Assembly (NCBI GenBank): GCA_030057655.1
Contig: JASGUQ010000014.1
Coordinates: forward strand, 1-64,000
Direction of reading: 5' to 3'
Length of the DNA stretch: 64,000 nt
From: Bacillota bacterium
GTDB taxonomy: Bacteria > Bacillota > Clostridia > Christensenellales > Aristaeellaceae
Made by a program: the position numbers and the translations under genes. Below the pieces are notes generated by a model. That model was not told the origin of the DNA and did not search any database. It saw only the letters and a program-made list of their open reading frames with translations. This document shows positions 1-8,138 of this stretch, piece after piece. Numbering within the stretch: the stretch's first letter is position 1; each line of letters opens with the position of its first letter.

Positions 1-1
1 C

Positions 2-55
2 TATATACTTTTTTGCCCAAAAACGGGTATTCCAACAGGTTGATTTTTCGATTAT
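2..55 (+). promoter_or_regulatory. Promoter element shared with the alkylsulfatase gene
   Basis: A TATATA, a T-tract and the core AAAAACGGGTATTCC (19-33) are followed by a possible -10 GATTAT at 50-55. The same arrangement, with 28 of 32 bases identical and the same 48-bp offset to the -10, is found at 15677-15730. The element lies about 160 bp upstream of the fibronectin-type gene. That it binds the LuxR-type regulator encoded at 14433-15500 is inference. Confidence 0.5.
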
Positions 56-215
56 CCTTAACTTGAACAGATATTTCCGCACATGATCTGATGCTGACAT
101 CCCCCGCCTGGAACAAAACCAGCCGGGATACGGGCAGACAGCCGCGCTTGAAGAGCATGAGGGAGGATTTTCTGTTCTGGTGGATACGAAAAAACAAAAA
201 CAGGAGGAAACCGAA

Positions 216-1130
216 ATGAAAAAAATCTTTGCCGCATTTTTGGCCGCCATGATGCTAATGACCTTCCTACCCCTCGTCTCCCAGCCTGCCCGGGCCGCCG
301 GGGTCACTTTCGATGTTCATTGTCCCGTTGACCCTGCTGAGCCAGTCTATCTTGGCGAAACAATTCGATGGTGGATTAAAAATATCTCCGGATACATTGG
401 GTCTTATGAATGCCGTTTAGATATCTACAAGGACGGTCAGCTTATTAGTGAAGGACATTGGAACGTGTTTGTTGATATGTTTTATAAAACCTCCTCGCCC
501 GGCAAGTATAAAGTTTTGGCACGGGTTAAGGACCTTGGCGATGGCGGAAAAGAATACTCTCAGTACAGCGATGAAATCACTGTTGTAGCAAATCCCTACA
601 GGATCACCAAGGTGGAGCCGCTTGGCGCATCCAGCCTCAGGATCACCTGGAACAAAGTGCCCGGAGCGATAGAGTATGAGTTGTACCGCAGCACCGACAT
701 GAAAAACTGGGATTTAATTAAGGAAACCACCGACACTTCATTTACCAACACCTATTTGAAAGCCGGCACACGGTATTTTTACAAATTGAGATATTTCAAG
801 CTGTATCGTGACTGGTGCGAGTTGAGCCCTATCGCTGCCGGCGTGCCCATGGCCAAGACCCACATCACCAGCCTCACCTCGCCCTCGGCCAGACGGATCA
901 GGATGACCTGGGCCAAGGCGGCCGGCGCCTCCGGCTACCAGGTGGCGATGGCGACCAGCGCGAACGGCAATTACAAAACGGTGCGCATCGTGACCGGCGG
1001 CACCACCGCCATCTTCTCCGGCGTCCGGTCCGGTTCCGCCCTGTTCTTTAAGGTTCGTCCTTACAGGCGAATCTACACCACCACCTACTGGGGACAATAC
1101 AGCGCGTACAGAAGTATCAAGGTCAAGTAA
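216..1130 (+). CDS. Secreted fibronectin type III-like protein
   Basis: A 304-residue exported protein. The start at 216 follows AGGAGG at 202-207; an upstream GTG at 180 would lie before that ribosome binding site. The first 27 residues are a Sec signal peptide (two Lys, hydrophobic core, cleavage after ARA). A first domain of about 100 residues resembles an Ig-like or extracellular sandwich fold. Two fibronectin type III-like repeats follow, at about 125-215 and 216-304, each with the conserved Trp (ITWNK, MTWAK) and a Tyr-rich later strand. No catalytic domain or sorting signal is visible. Such modules are usually spacers or binding domains in surface proteins, so a cell-surface or binding role is inferred. 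A strong terminator follows, so the gene is monocistronic. Confidence 0.75.
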   Translation: MKKIFAAFLAAMMLMTFLPLVSQPARAAGVTFDVHCPVDPAEPVYLGETIRWWIKNISGYIGSYECRLDIYKDGQLISEGHWNVFVDMFYKTSSPGKYKVLARVKDLGDGGKEYSQYSDEITVVANPYRITKVEPLGASSLRITWNKVPGAIEYELYRSTDMKNWDLIKETTDTSFTNTYLKAGTRYFYKLRYFKLYRDWCELSPIAAGVPMAKTHITSLTSPSARRIRMTWAKAAGASGYQVAMATSANGNYKTVRIVTGGTTAIFSGVRSGSALFFKVRPYRRIYTTTYWGQYSAYRSIKVK

Positions 1131-1152
1131 CATCAAGTTTGAACACCAACCG

Positions 1153-1188
1153 AAAAGCCGCCCGGAACACAACTGGGCGGCTTTCTTT
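1153..1188 (+). terminator. Rho-independent terminator
   Basis: A 10-bp stem AAAGCCGCCC / GGGCGGCTTT (1154-1163 and 1175-1184) is followed by TCTTTT. It closes the fibronectin gene and also faces the end of the convergent ABC operon. Confidence 0.85.
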
Positions 1189-1217
1189 TGGTATGGGTCA
1201 GGCGCGGAAAACCGGCC

Positions 1218-2327
1218 TTATACTAGCTCCAAAGACCCCCTGGCGAGGGCGTTTCCGCTTCCCTTGTCAAACAGGATGGCCTGGTTGGGAACAAAGTTGA
1301 AGCTGACGTCGCTGTCCAGCTCAAAGTCCAGCCCGCCAAATACCACGCTGGTCAGCATCATTTCACCCAGGCTTAAGCGGATGGTGGTCTCAAGGCCGGA
1401 GGGCAGGGAGCTGTACACCTTCGCGGGGCAGCCGCCTTCGTCTGAGATCAGCACATGTTCCGGCCGGATGCCGATGACAGCCTGCTCCGGCACGGCTTCA
1501 AGCGCGCTGTTTGGCGTAAAGGCAAAGGATAAGCCCCCGCTTGAAAGGCGGACGCCCTTGTCCGTTTTTTCCGCCTTGCCCTCAATAAAGTTCATGGACG
1601 GGTTGCCCATGAAGTCCGCCACAAACAGGTTGGCAGGGGACTGGTACATCTCAAGCGGCGGCGCGTATTGCATCAATTTGCCCAGCTCCATGATGCAGAT
1701 GCGGGTGGACAGCGTCATGGCCTCCAGCTGGTCATGGGTCACATACACAAAGGTGGAATCCGTGGTCTTGTGCAGGCGCTTGAGCTCAGAGCGCATGTCC
1801 GTCCTGAGCTTCGCGTCCAGGTTTGACAGCGGCTCGTCCATAAACAGCACCCGGGGCTTTGGGGCCAGGGTGCGCGCGATGGCCACGCGCTGCTGCTGGC
1901 CGCCGGACAATTCGCTTGGATAGCGGTCCAGGAACTCCCGGATTTTCAGCATCAGGGTCAGTTCATCCACGCGCTCCTCAATATCCTTCTTGGGCCACTT
2001 CAGGTTTTCAAGCCCAAAGGCGATGTTCTGCTTCACCGTCATGTGCGGCCAGAGGGCGTAGTTCTGAAATAAAAAGCCCACGTCGCGCTTGTTGGGCGGG
2101 ACGTTGATGCCCTCGTCCGCGTCAAACACCACGTCCTCGTCGATCATGATCCTGCCCTCTGTGGGCGTTTCAAGCCCTGCGATCATGCGTAGCGTGGTGG
2201 TCTTTCCGCAGCCGGAGGGGCCAAGGAGCGTGATGAACTCGTTGGAGCGGATGTTCAGGTTCAGCTTGTCCACCGCGACAAATTTCCCAAAGCGCTTGGT
2301 GACGTTGGTCAAAATAATATCAGGCAT
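1218..2327 (-). CDS. ABC importer ATP-binding subunit (iron/spermidine class)
   Basis: A 369-residue ATPase, the third gene of an SBP-permease-ATPase operon. Walker A is GPSGCGKTT (about residues 40-48), the signature is LSGGQQQRVAIAR, and Walker B is VLFMDEPLSNLDAKLR. A C-terminal TOBE-like domain (about 240-369) fits the FbpC/PotA/MalK class, whose members energise import through two-domain permeases. The open frame extends far upstream into permease sequence. The real start is the ATG at 2327, preceded by AGGAAG, which gives the usual family length and 29 bp of spacing from the permease stop. The substrate cannot be read from this subunit; iron is suggested by the permease architecture. 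Confidence 0.9.
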   Translation of the reverse strand: MPDIILTNVTKRFGKFVAVDKLNLNIRSNEFITLLGPSGCGKTTTLRMIAGLETPTEGRIMIDEDVVFDADEGINVPPNKRDVGFLFQNYALWPHMTVKQNIAFGLENLKWPKKDIEERVDELTLMLKIREFLDRYPSELSGGQQQRVAIARTLAPKPRVLFMDEPLSNLDAKLRTDMRSELKRLHKTTDSTFVYVTHDQLEAMTLSTRICIMELGKLMQYAPPLEMYQSPANLFVADFMGNPSMNFIEGKAEKTDKGVRLSSGGLSFAFTPNSALEAVPEQAVIGIRPEHVLISDEGGCPAKVYSSLPSGLETTIRLSLGEMMLTSVVFGGLDFELDSDVSFNFVPNQAILFDKGSGNALARGSLELV

Positions 2328-2356
2328 AATGCTTTCTCTTCCTTTTCTTGGGCTTT

Positions 2357-4198
2357 TTATCCGCCGATGCCCTTGTCGATGGAGGCGCCGGTCAATTTGT
2401 TCACCAGGTAGTTGATCAGCAGCACCACGATGATGATCAAAAGGTTGATCGCGCTGCCAAACTGCGCCCAGCCCTTCTCGGAGTACTGCATGAGCATGGT
2501 GGTCAGCAGCGTGTTGCTGGTGGGCACCAGCAGGACAAACAGGCTCAGTTCGCGCATGCAGGACACCAGGGGCAGCAGGTAGCCGGAGAGCAGGCTGCTC
2601 TTCTGGATGGGGAAGATGATCCTCGTCATCCGTTTCCACCAGGGGATGCCCACGATCTGCCCGGCTTCCTCGATCTCGCCGGACAATTGCAGCATGGCGT
2701 TCAGCCCTGAGCGCGAGGCGAAGGGCAGGTACTTGACCGAGCCGATCAGCGCCAGAAGCACAAAGCCGTTCAGCCAGGAGACGCGCACGCTCATCGCCAG
2801 GTAGATCGCGCCAAAGGCCAGGGAGGGCATCAGGTAGGGGAAGAAAGCCAGGCTGTTGACGGCGTTCGCCATTTTGGTGCCGCGCTTTTTCGCCACCGCG
2901 TAACCCACCAGCATGCCGCTGGTGCCCGCCACGACCGCGCAGGTAACGGCAAGCGCCAGGGAATAAAACAGCGCCTTCCACACCTTGCCGGAGAGCAGGA
3001 TGCCTGTGGAATCGCCCTGGTCCAGGTAGGTCAGGTTGGTGCCGATCCAGAAATCCAGGGTCATGTTGGACAGGGAATAATTGCCCGCCTTGATGATGAC
3101 GGACTCCGCCGCGAAGGTGATCAGCGGCAGCACCGCGATGAGCAGCATCAAAATCACCAGGAAGATGGCCACCGGGCGGTTCCATTTCCTCAGGTCCACC
3201 AGGGATACCTGGGAGGATTTGCCCGTCACCGTGGTATAGGACTTCCTGGAGCCTGTCACCTTCTGGTTGATGCCAAGGATGACGATGCCGAACATGATCA
3301 TCACCGCGGCGATGATGTAGGCCTGGCCGGAATAGGTGTCCATCAGGGATTTCATCTTGGTGGACAGCATGTAATAGCGCACAGGCGAGCCCAGGAACAC
3401 GGGGACTGAATAGGCGCTGATGCTGGAGGCGAAGACCAGCAGGAAGGTGGACAGCGCGGCCGGCTTGATGATGGGCAGGGTGATGCGCCGCAAAAGCCGC
3501 ATGCGCGAGGTTTTCAGCACCGTTGCCGCCTCCTCCAGGTTCGCGTCCATGTTCCTCAGGATGCCGCCGATCAAGATATAGGCGAAGGGGGCATAGTGCA
3601 GGCCCAGCACGATGCTGATGGGAAAATAGCCGTACACAAACCATTCCGGCATGTAAATTCCAAAGACGGAAGCCAGAATGCCGTTTGAGGTGCCGGTTCC
3701 GATAAACTCATTTTTAAAAAAGGACTGCCAGAACAGGGCCAGCGTCCAGGCGGGCATGATGTAAGGGAAGACAAACACGCCGGAGATGAACTTTTTGTAT
3801 TTCAGGTTGCTCCTGGTGATAAACCAGGCCACAGTCCCGCCAAAGAGGATGGCGACAGCGGAGGAGGTGAAGGCCACGGACAGGGTGTTGAGCAGCGGGC
3901 CGTAAAACTGGATCCAGGAATTGGAATAGGTGACGCCCATCGCGCCCCCGTCATCCAGGGTGAACAGCAGGCGCTTGAAGTGATAGTCCGTATAGCTGCC
4001 CCGGGGCAGGCCCACCGCGCGCGCCTCGCGGCCTGAGTGCACGGTGAAGGTCTCAAAAATCAGCACCAGGAGGGGGTACAGCGTTAAAAAGGTCAGCAGA
4101 ACCAGGAAAACCACCAAAATGAGGTTGGCCGGCTTTGACAGGAAGGTCTGCGTCATCCTCCCCAGCCTTTTCACTTGATTTCTCTGGATGGTTTCCAT
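2357..4198 (-). CDS. ABC importer permease with two fused transmembrane halves
   Basis: A 613-residue protein with about 12 transmembrane segments, made of two similar MetI-type permease halves. EAA-loop signatures lie near residue 200 (LEEAATVLKTSRMRLL) and again in the second half (IEEAGQIVGIPWWKRM). This fused design is typical of FbpB/AfuB/ThiP-type permeases for ferric iron, thiamine or phosphonates. The start at 4198 has GGAGGA 7 bp upstream; an ATG at 4213 overlaps that site and is rejected. The gene is cotranscribed with the upstream binding protein, attenuated by the hairpin at 4249-4286, and with the downstream ATPase. Confidence 0.88.
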   Translation of the reverse strand: METIQRNQVKRLGRMTQTFLSKPANLILVVFLVLLTFLTLYPLLVLIFETFTVHSGREARAVGLPRGSYTDYHFKRLLFTLDDGGAMGVTYSNSWIQFYGPLLNTLSVAFTSSAVAILFGGTVAWFITRSNLKYKKFISGVFVFPYIMPAWTLALFWQSFFKNEFIGTGTSNGILASVFGIYMPEWFVYGYFPISIVLGLHYAPFAYILIGGILRNMDANLEEAATVLKTSRMRLLRRITLPIIKPAALSTFLLVFASSISAYSVPVFLGSPVRYYMLSTKMKSLMDTYSGQAYIIAAVMIMFGIVILGINQKVTGSRKSYTTVTGKSSQVSLVDLRKWNRPVAIFLVILMLLIAVLPLITFAAESVIIKAGNYSLSNMTLDFWIGTNLTYLDQGDSTGILLSGKVWKALFYSLALAVTCAVVAGTSGMLVGYAVAKKRGTKMANAVNSLAFFPYLMPSLAFGAIYLAMSVRVSWLNGFVLLALIGSVKYLPFASRSGLNAMLQLSGEIEEAGQIVGIPWWKRMTRIIFPIQKSSLLSGYLLPLVSCMRELSLFVLLVPTSNTLLTTMLMQYSEKGWAQFGSAINLLIIIVVLLINYLVNKLTGASIDKGIGG

Positions 4199-4248
4199 GG
4201 GCGATTCCTCCAAACACGGGCTGATTTTATGAGCCGGGCTGCTCTGCT

Positions 4249-4286
4249 GAAAAAAAGGCCGGGAACGGCATTCCGCCGTCCCCGGA
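4249..4286 (-). terminator. Intercistronic terminator or attenuator
   Basis: On the minus strand a GC-rich hairpin (CCGGGGACGGC / GCCGTTCCCGG) is followed by CCTTTTTTTT. It sits between the binding-protein gene and the permease. Partial termination here would raise binding protein over transporter, a common pattern in ABC import operons. Confidence 0.75.
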
Positions 4287-4295
4287 TAGAGGGCT

Positions 4296-5441
4296 TTATT
4301 TTACGTACTTGGTCACGAAGGTGGACACGTCCTCATAGGCGGTGAGGATGTAGGCCGGGTCCTCGCTCACCAGGGTGTTTTTCCAGACGTCGATGCCCAG
4401 GTCGCCCTCAAGCGGGACAAGGGCGGAGTTCGCGGAGTAGGCGCCGACGCTTTTGCCCCAGGGCTGGAAGCCGTCCGCGTTCATCAGGTAGTCGATAAAC
4501 AGCATGGCGGTGTAGGGGCGGGTCGCGCCGGAAGAAACCAGGGCGTACATCGGGTACATGAAGCCGGAGAAGGGCTGGATGGTATAGGCGTTTTTCTGCG
4601 CGTCATACTCGCCCACGGTCAGGTTTTCCGTCAGGACAGAGGAGGAGCGCAGCTTGCTCAGCACAAACAGGCCGATCTTGCCCGCGGCGGTGGGCTGGCT
4701 GATCTCCTCGGCCAGCGTGGTGTCGGAGGAGCCGAACACGCAGTTGGAAAGGAACTGCGCGATCCACATGTAGCCGGCGTTCTTGTACTCGCCCAGCTCA
4801 ATGGGCTTGCCGAAATGGGCCTCGTAGGCCTCAGCCAGGCGGGCGGACCATTCCTCATTGGTCAGCATCACCAGGAAGTTCATGTTCACCTGCTCGCTCT
4901 CCGGGTTTTTAAACAGGACACGGTCCTTCATTTTTTCCTCGGTCAGTTCCCACACGTTCTTGATCGCGGGCACGTCATCGCCCTGGTTGTTGTAGATGAA
5001 CACCTTGTTGATAAACTGGTGCACCAGGGGATTCTGATCGGCGGCGTCCACGTTGGCGGCCACGCTCGGGGGCAGGTAGTTAAGCAGGTAGCCGTTTTCA
5101 ATCAGGAATTCCAGGGACGCGCCGTCCTGGATCATGACCATGTCGGCGCCCTTGGCGCTGCTGTCGATCTCGATCTCAAGCTTGGTGTAGATCTCGGCGT
5201 CCTTGAGGTTGTTGCCTTCGCCGGTGATGTCATAAAGGGCGCAGAACTGCTCCAGGGCGGTGGTGATGCGGCTGGTGTTGCCATAGACGATGAAGGTGCC
5301 CTCCTCGGCCTTGGCCTTCTCAACCAGCTCTTCATGGGTCAGCTTCTGGGCGTCCTCCACCAGCGCTTTGTCAGTCGCCAGGGCGCTCATCGCGCCAAGC
5401 GTCAGGATCAGGCTCAGCATCAGGGCAATCAGTTTTCTCAT
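4296..5441 (-). CDS. Extracellular solute-binding protein, iron(III)-type
   Basis: A 381-residue exported binding protein, the first gene of the importer operon. It has an N-terminal signal peptide (MRKLIALMLSLILTLGAMSA, cleavage near ALA) and no lipobox Cys. The mature chain has the two-lobed type of the FbpA/putrescine group: an early strand-turn (EGTFIVYGNTSRI), a region reading ADMVMIQDG, and a late FIDYLMNADGFQPWG segment common to these proteins. The ribosome binding site AAGGAGG precedes the ATG. Iron is the best guess from the family layout, but a phosphonate, thiamine or organic-acid ligand cannot be excluded. Confidence 0.82.
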   Translation of the reverse strand: MRKLIALMLSLILTLGAMSALATDKALVEDAQKLTHEELVEKAKAEEGTFIVYGNTSRITTALEQFCALYDITGEGNNLKDAEIYTKLEIEIDSSAKGADMVMIQDGASLEFLIENGYLLNYLPPSVAANVDAADQNPLVHQFINKVFIYNNQGDDVPAIKNVWELTEEKMKDRVLFKNPESEQVNMNFLVMLTNEEWSARLAEAYEAHFGKPIELGEYKNAGYMWIAQFLSNCVFGSSDTTLAEEISQPTAAGKIGLFVLSKLRSSSVLTENLTVGEYDAQKNAYTIQPFSGFMYPMYALVSSGATRPYTAMLFIDYLMNADGFQPWGKSVGAYSANSALVPLEGDLGIDVWKNTLVSEDPAYILTAYEDVSTFVTKYVK

Positions 5442-5674
5442 GGGTCCTCCTTTTTTTCAGTGTTTTTCAGATATTTGCGCGCGGGTCTTTCTTGACCGCG
5501 TTGCATTTCATGCGGATGAAGCAGCCAAACATGGGGCGCTTGTTCCTCTTTTATCCGCTCTTTTGTCAAGCCAATGTAAACTTTATGTAAAGAGAATACC
5601 ATTACAAAGGGCTTTCCGTCAATCGAAAGCCCTTCAAGACTTGTGTATACTTTTAGCCGCCAGCGTATTTGCGT

Positions 5675-5704
5675 AAAAAAAGCCGCGTTCACGGCGGCTT
5701 TTTC
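5675..5704 (-). terminator. Terminator of the HAD hydrolase gene (hairpin symmetric)
   Basis: The stem AAAGCCGC / GCGGCTTT has A's on one side and T's on the other, so it can act in both directions. It lies 24 bp beyond the stop of the HAD gene. The remaining sequence up to the importer promoter (5442-5670) holds no convincing gene; a short frame there has no ribosome binding site. Confidence 0.7.
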
Positions 5705-5727
5705 ATTGCTTCAGGCACGGACGCTTT

Positions 5728-6564
5728 TTAATCCTGATTCAAAATAAACTTCTCTATCGCGTCCGCCGCGCCGTCCTGGTCATAGGGCGGGGCGATGTAG
5801 TCGGCCGCGTCCCTGACATGCCGGGGCGCGTTGCTCATCGCGACGCCGATTTTGGCCTTTTTGATGGAGGGCATGTCCAGCGTGCTGTCGCCCAGCGCCA
5901 TCACCTGGCTGTAATCAAGGCCCAGCTTCTGGAACAGGGTGTCGATCGCTTCGCACCGATCCTGGCTTTTGGGGAAGAACTGGATGTTCTTTCCTGCGCC
6001 CTCGGTGATCAGCAAAAACCCGGTCTCATCCAGCGCCTTGATCAGGGGCTGCTGCTTTTCCTCCGGCACGCCGTACAGGTTGACCTTCTCAATGCCCGCG
6101 TTTTCATGCAGGAAAAAGCGCGACAGGTTTTCCAGCTCCACATGCCGCTCATGGTTCAACACCCAGGCGTGGTGCGGGGGGATGTGGTAGTTCGCCCGGT
6201 TGCGGGACACTTCCTTTTCCATGTAGATCCGGCCCTGGGCCGCGATCTCGCCGTAGATCATCTGCCCCTCAAAAAGACGGCAGACCTGGGCGGACTGCTG
6301 CGGCGTCAGGGTGGACTCGTAGATGATTTCGCCGGTCTGGATGTCGATCACCCGCCCGCCGTTTGAGGTGATCCAGTAGCGGATGCGCGGATCCGCCTCG
6401 ATCTGCGGGGGGAACATCGCGGCGGAGCGCCCGGTGGACGGGATGACCATCACGCCCTTTTTCATCGCCAGGTCAAGCGCCTTCATGTTCCTTTTGGAGA
6501 TGAAGAGCTGGTTGCTCTCAAGCGAGGTTCCGTCAAAGTCCAGCAGGATCGCGCGGATGTCCAT
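5728..6564 (-). CDS. HAD-superfamily phosphatase, Cof type
   Basis: A 278-residue cytosolic hydrolase. Motif I is LLDFDGTSLES near the N-terminus (nucleophile and acid Asp). A Thr-Ser motif II (IPSTGRS) follows, and motif IV is GDSTLDMPSIKKAKIGVAMSNA. The insert between these motifs is of the C2B cap type, as in Cof/YidA proteins, which dephosphorylate sugar phosphates, FMN or PLP. Motif IV has GDSTLD where most members have GDGxND; Asp residues are retained, so activity is likely. The start at 6564 is chosen for GGAGGA 6 bp upstream. The exact substrate cannot be predicted. Confidence 0.88.
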   Translation of the reverse strand: MDIRAILLDFDGTSLESNQLFISKRNMKALDLAMKKGVMVIPSTGRSAAMFPPQIEADPRIRYWITSNGGRVIDIQTGEIIYESTLTPQQSAQVCRLFEGQMIYGEIAAQGRIYMEKEVSRNRANYHIPPHHAWVLNHERHVELENLSRFFLHENAGIEKVNLYGVPEEKQQPLIKALDETGFLLITEGAGKNIQFFPKSQDRCEAIDTLFQKLGLDYSQVMALGDSTLDMPSIKKAKIGVAMSNAPRHVRDAADYIAPPYDQDGAADAIEKFILNQD

Positions 6565-6657
6565 GTTCATTCCTCCAATGGGCTTTTGGATTGTAAAATC
6601 CAGGTAAAATCTAACACAAGGCCCTGCGTAAGTCAATGAAAGGGCTGCGGAGACAGC

Positions 6658-7833
6658 TTATTCCGGCGTTTTCAGCTCTTTTAACAGCTTGGAGAAGGCC
6701 TTGGTATCGCCCAGGAGCACAAAACCGCTCAATTGGTCGCTGATGTACAATTTTTTGCTGTACTGGAAGGCTTCGCTGTTTTCCGTGATGTCCGCGCGCA
6801 AATGGGCCTGCTGATCCTGAGCCAGGCCGCCTTCCTCGATCAGGCCGGAGGACACGATCTGGGTGCCCATGGTCTTCACCATGTAAGGAGGGGTCTGCAT
6901 CACGCAACGCGCGTCAAAGCCCGCCGCGTTTTCCCCCGCGATCTGCCCCTGCAGTTTCGCGATCATCCACAGCCCGTACCAGCGCCCGTCCATCACCGCG
7001 CAGTCGCCCGCCGCAAAGATGTCCGGCACATTGGTCCGCATCCTGTCATCCACAATGATCTTCCGGTCGATCAGAACGCCGCTGTCCTTTAAATACTCCG
7101 TCCTGGCCATGACGCCCGCTGACACGAGCACCAGGTCGCAGGGGAAGTCCTGCCCGTCCTCCAGCCTGATGCCCTTGACCCGGCCTTCCTCATCGCCGTA
7201 GATCTCCGCTACACAGGCCTGGGTCGTTACCCGGGTGCCTTCACTCTCCACCTTGGCGGTAAACAGCTCGGCGCTTCTTTCGTCCAGCTGGCGCATCATC
7301 AGCCTGGGCAGGCGCTCCAGCACCAGGGTCTCAAGCCCGCGCTCATGCATGGCGCTGGCCGCTTCCAGGCCCAAAAGCCCCCCGCCGATTACGATGCCGC
7401 GCTTGGCGTTCTGTAATTTCGCCTCGATCCTCAGCGCGTCTTCCATCGTCCACAGGGTCTCCACCCCAGACAGCTCCGCCCCCGGCATCCTGGGCACAAA
7501 GGACGCGCTGCCCGAGGCCAAAATCAGCTTGTCATAAGTGATTATTTCACCGTTTTCAAGGGAAACAGCCTTGTTTTCAGGATCAAGGCCTGTCACCCTG
7601 TGATTCAGCCTTAAATCAAACCCGCGCTCTGTGTACCAGCTTTCCGGGTGCAGGTAGAGTTTTTCGGCCTTGTTCCTGTCTGTCAGAACCTCGGCCAGAC
7701 GCTGGCGGAAATAAGGATAATGGGTGTCCTCCGACAGGATGGTGATCCGGCAGTCCGGCGCCTTCTGGCGCGCGGCCTCCGCGGCTGACAGCCCCGCGAT
7801 GGAGCTGCCGATGATGACGATGTGAAGCTGCAT
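6658..7833 (-). CDS. FAD/NAD(P)-dependent oxidoreductase, rubredoxin/nitrite reductase type
   Basis: A 391-residue flavoprotein. The N-terminal dinucleotide fold reads VIIGSSIAGLSAAEAA. A second Rossmann fold for NAD(P)H is centred near residue 150 (GIVIGGGLLGLEAASAMHE). The FAD-binding GD motif is IFAAGDCAV near residue 275. The size and order fit NADH:rubredoxin reductase and the flavin domain of nitrite reductase, enzymes that pass electrons from NAD(P)H to a small iron protein. No rubredoxin or nitrite reductase gene is adjacent, so the electron acceptor is unknown. The start at 7833 is preceded by AAGGAG. A role in oxygen or peroxide defence would be typical in anaerobes. Confidence 0.85.
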   Translation of the reverse strand: MQLHIVIIGSSIAGLSAAEAARQKAPDCRITILSEDTHYPYFRQRLAEVLTDRNKAEKLYLHPESWYTERGFDLRLNHRVTGLDPENKAVSLENGEIITYDKLILASGSASFVPRMPGAELSGVETLWTMEDALRIEAKLQNAKRGIVIGGGLLGLEAASAMHERGLETLVLERLPRLMMRQLDERSAELFTAKVESEGTRVTTQACVAEIYGDEEGRVKGIRLEDGQDFPCDLVLVSAGVMARTEYLKDSGVLIDRKIIVDDRMRTNVPDIFAAGDCAVMDGRWYGLWMIAKLQGQIAGENAAGFDARCVMQTPPYMVKTMGTQIVSSGLIEEGGLAQDQQAHLRADITENSEAFQYSKKLYISDQLSGFVLLGDTKAFSKLLKELKTPE

Positions 7834-7914
7834 GGTTCTCCTTTCCAAAGCGCTTGTCGTTTTGAAGCCTGTTTCCTTGACAATTCCGCCTCGCCCCGCG
7901 GCGGGTTCGGGCTT

Positions 7915-7942
7915 ATCATACCTTATCAGGGTGATGATTGAA
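7915..7942 (-). promoter_or_regulatory. Possible promoter of the oxidoreductase gene
   Basis: On the minus strand TTCAAT (7937-7942), a 16-bp spacer and TATGAT (7915-7920). The -35 match is modest. Confidence 0.35.
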
Positions 7943-7986
7943 CAGGGTATCTTCAAGTTTTGCGCGCTTAGACCGGGGAAAAGACG

Positions 7987-8096
7987 CCGGGGAATGATTT
8001 TGAAAAACCATTCCCCGGACCCTTTTTAAAACTTTAGAATTATTAAAATGGATTAATGATGTTCTTTTGCTCCTTTTCTTTCAAAGAAAAGGAGGG
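7987..8096 (-). terminator. Two consecutive hairpins downstream of cinA
   Basis: One perfect 10-bp stem (CCGGGGAATG / CATTCCCCGG, 7987-7996 and 8009-8018) and one near-continuous 12-bp palindrome (CTCCTTTTCTTT / AAAGAAAAGGAG, 8072-8083 and 8085-8096). Together they fill most of the 305-bp gap between cinA and the oxidoreductase. The gap shows no gene. Their T-tracts are short, so termination strength is uncertain. Confidence 0.5.
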
Positions 8097-8138
8097 TTCT
8101 TCCGTTCTTTCATCTTCTTTCGTCCCTTCTTCGTCCCC

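Noticed and set aside
2328-3644. Frame continuing the ATPase upstream to 808 codons
   Set aside because: It is an out-of-frame reading of the permease gene; the ATPase starts at 2327 with its own ribosome binding site.
5438-5692. 84-codon frame upstream of the iron-type binding protein
   Set aside because: It overlaps a terminator and the promoter region and has no ribosome binding site.
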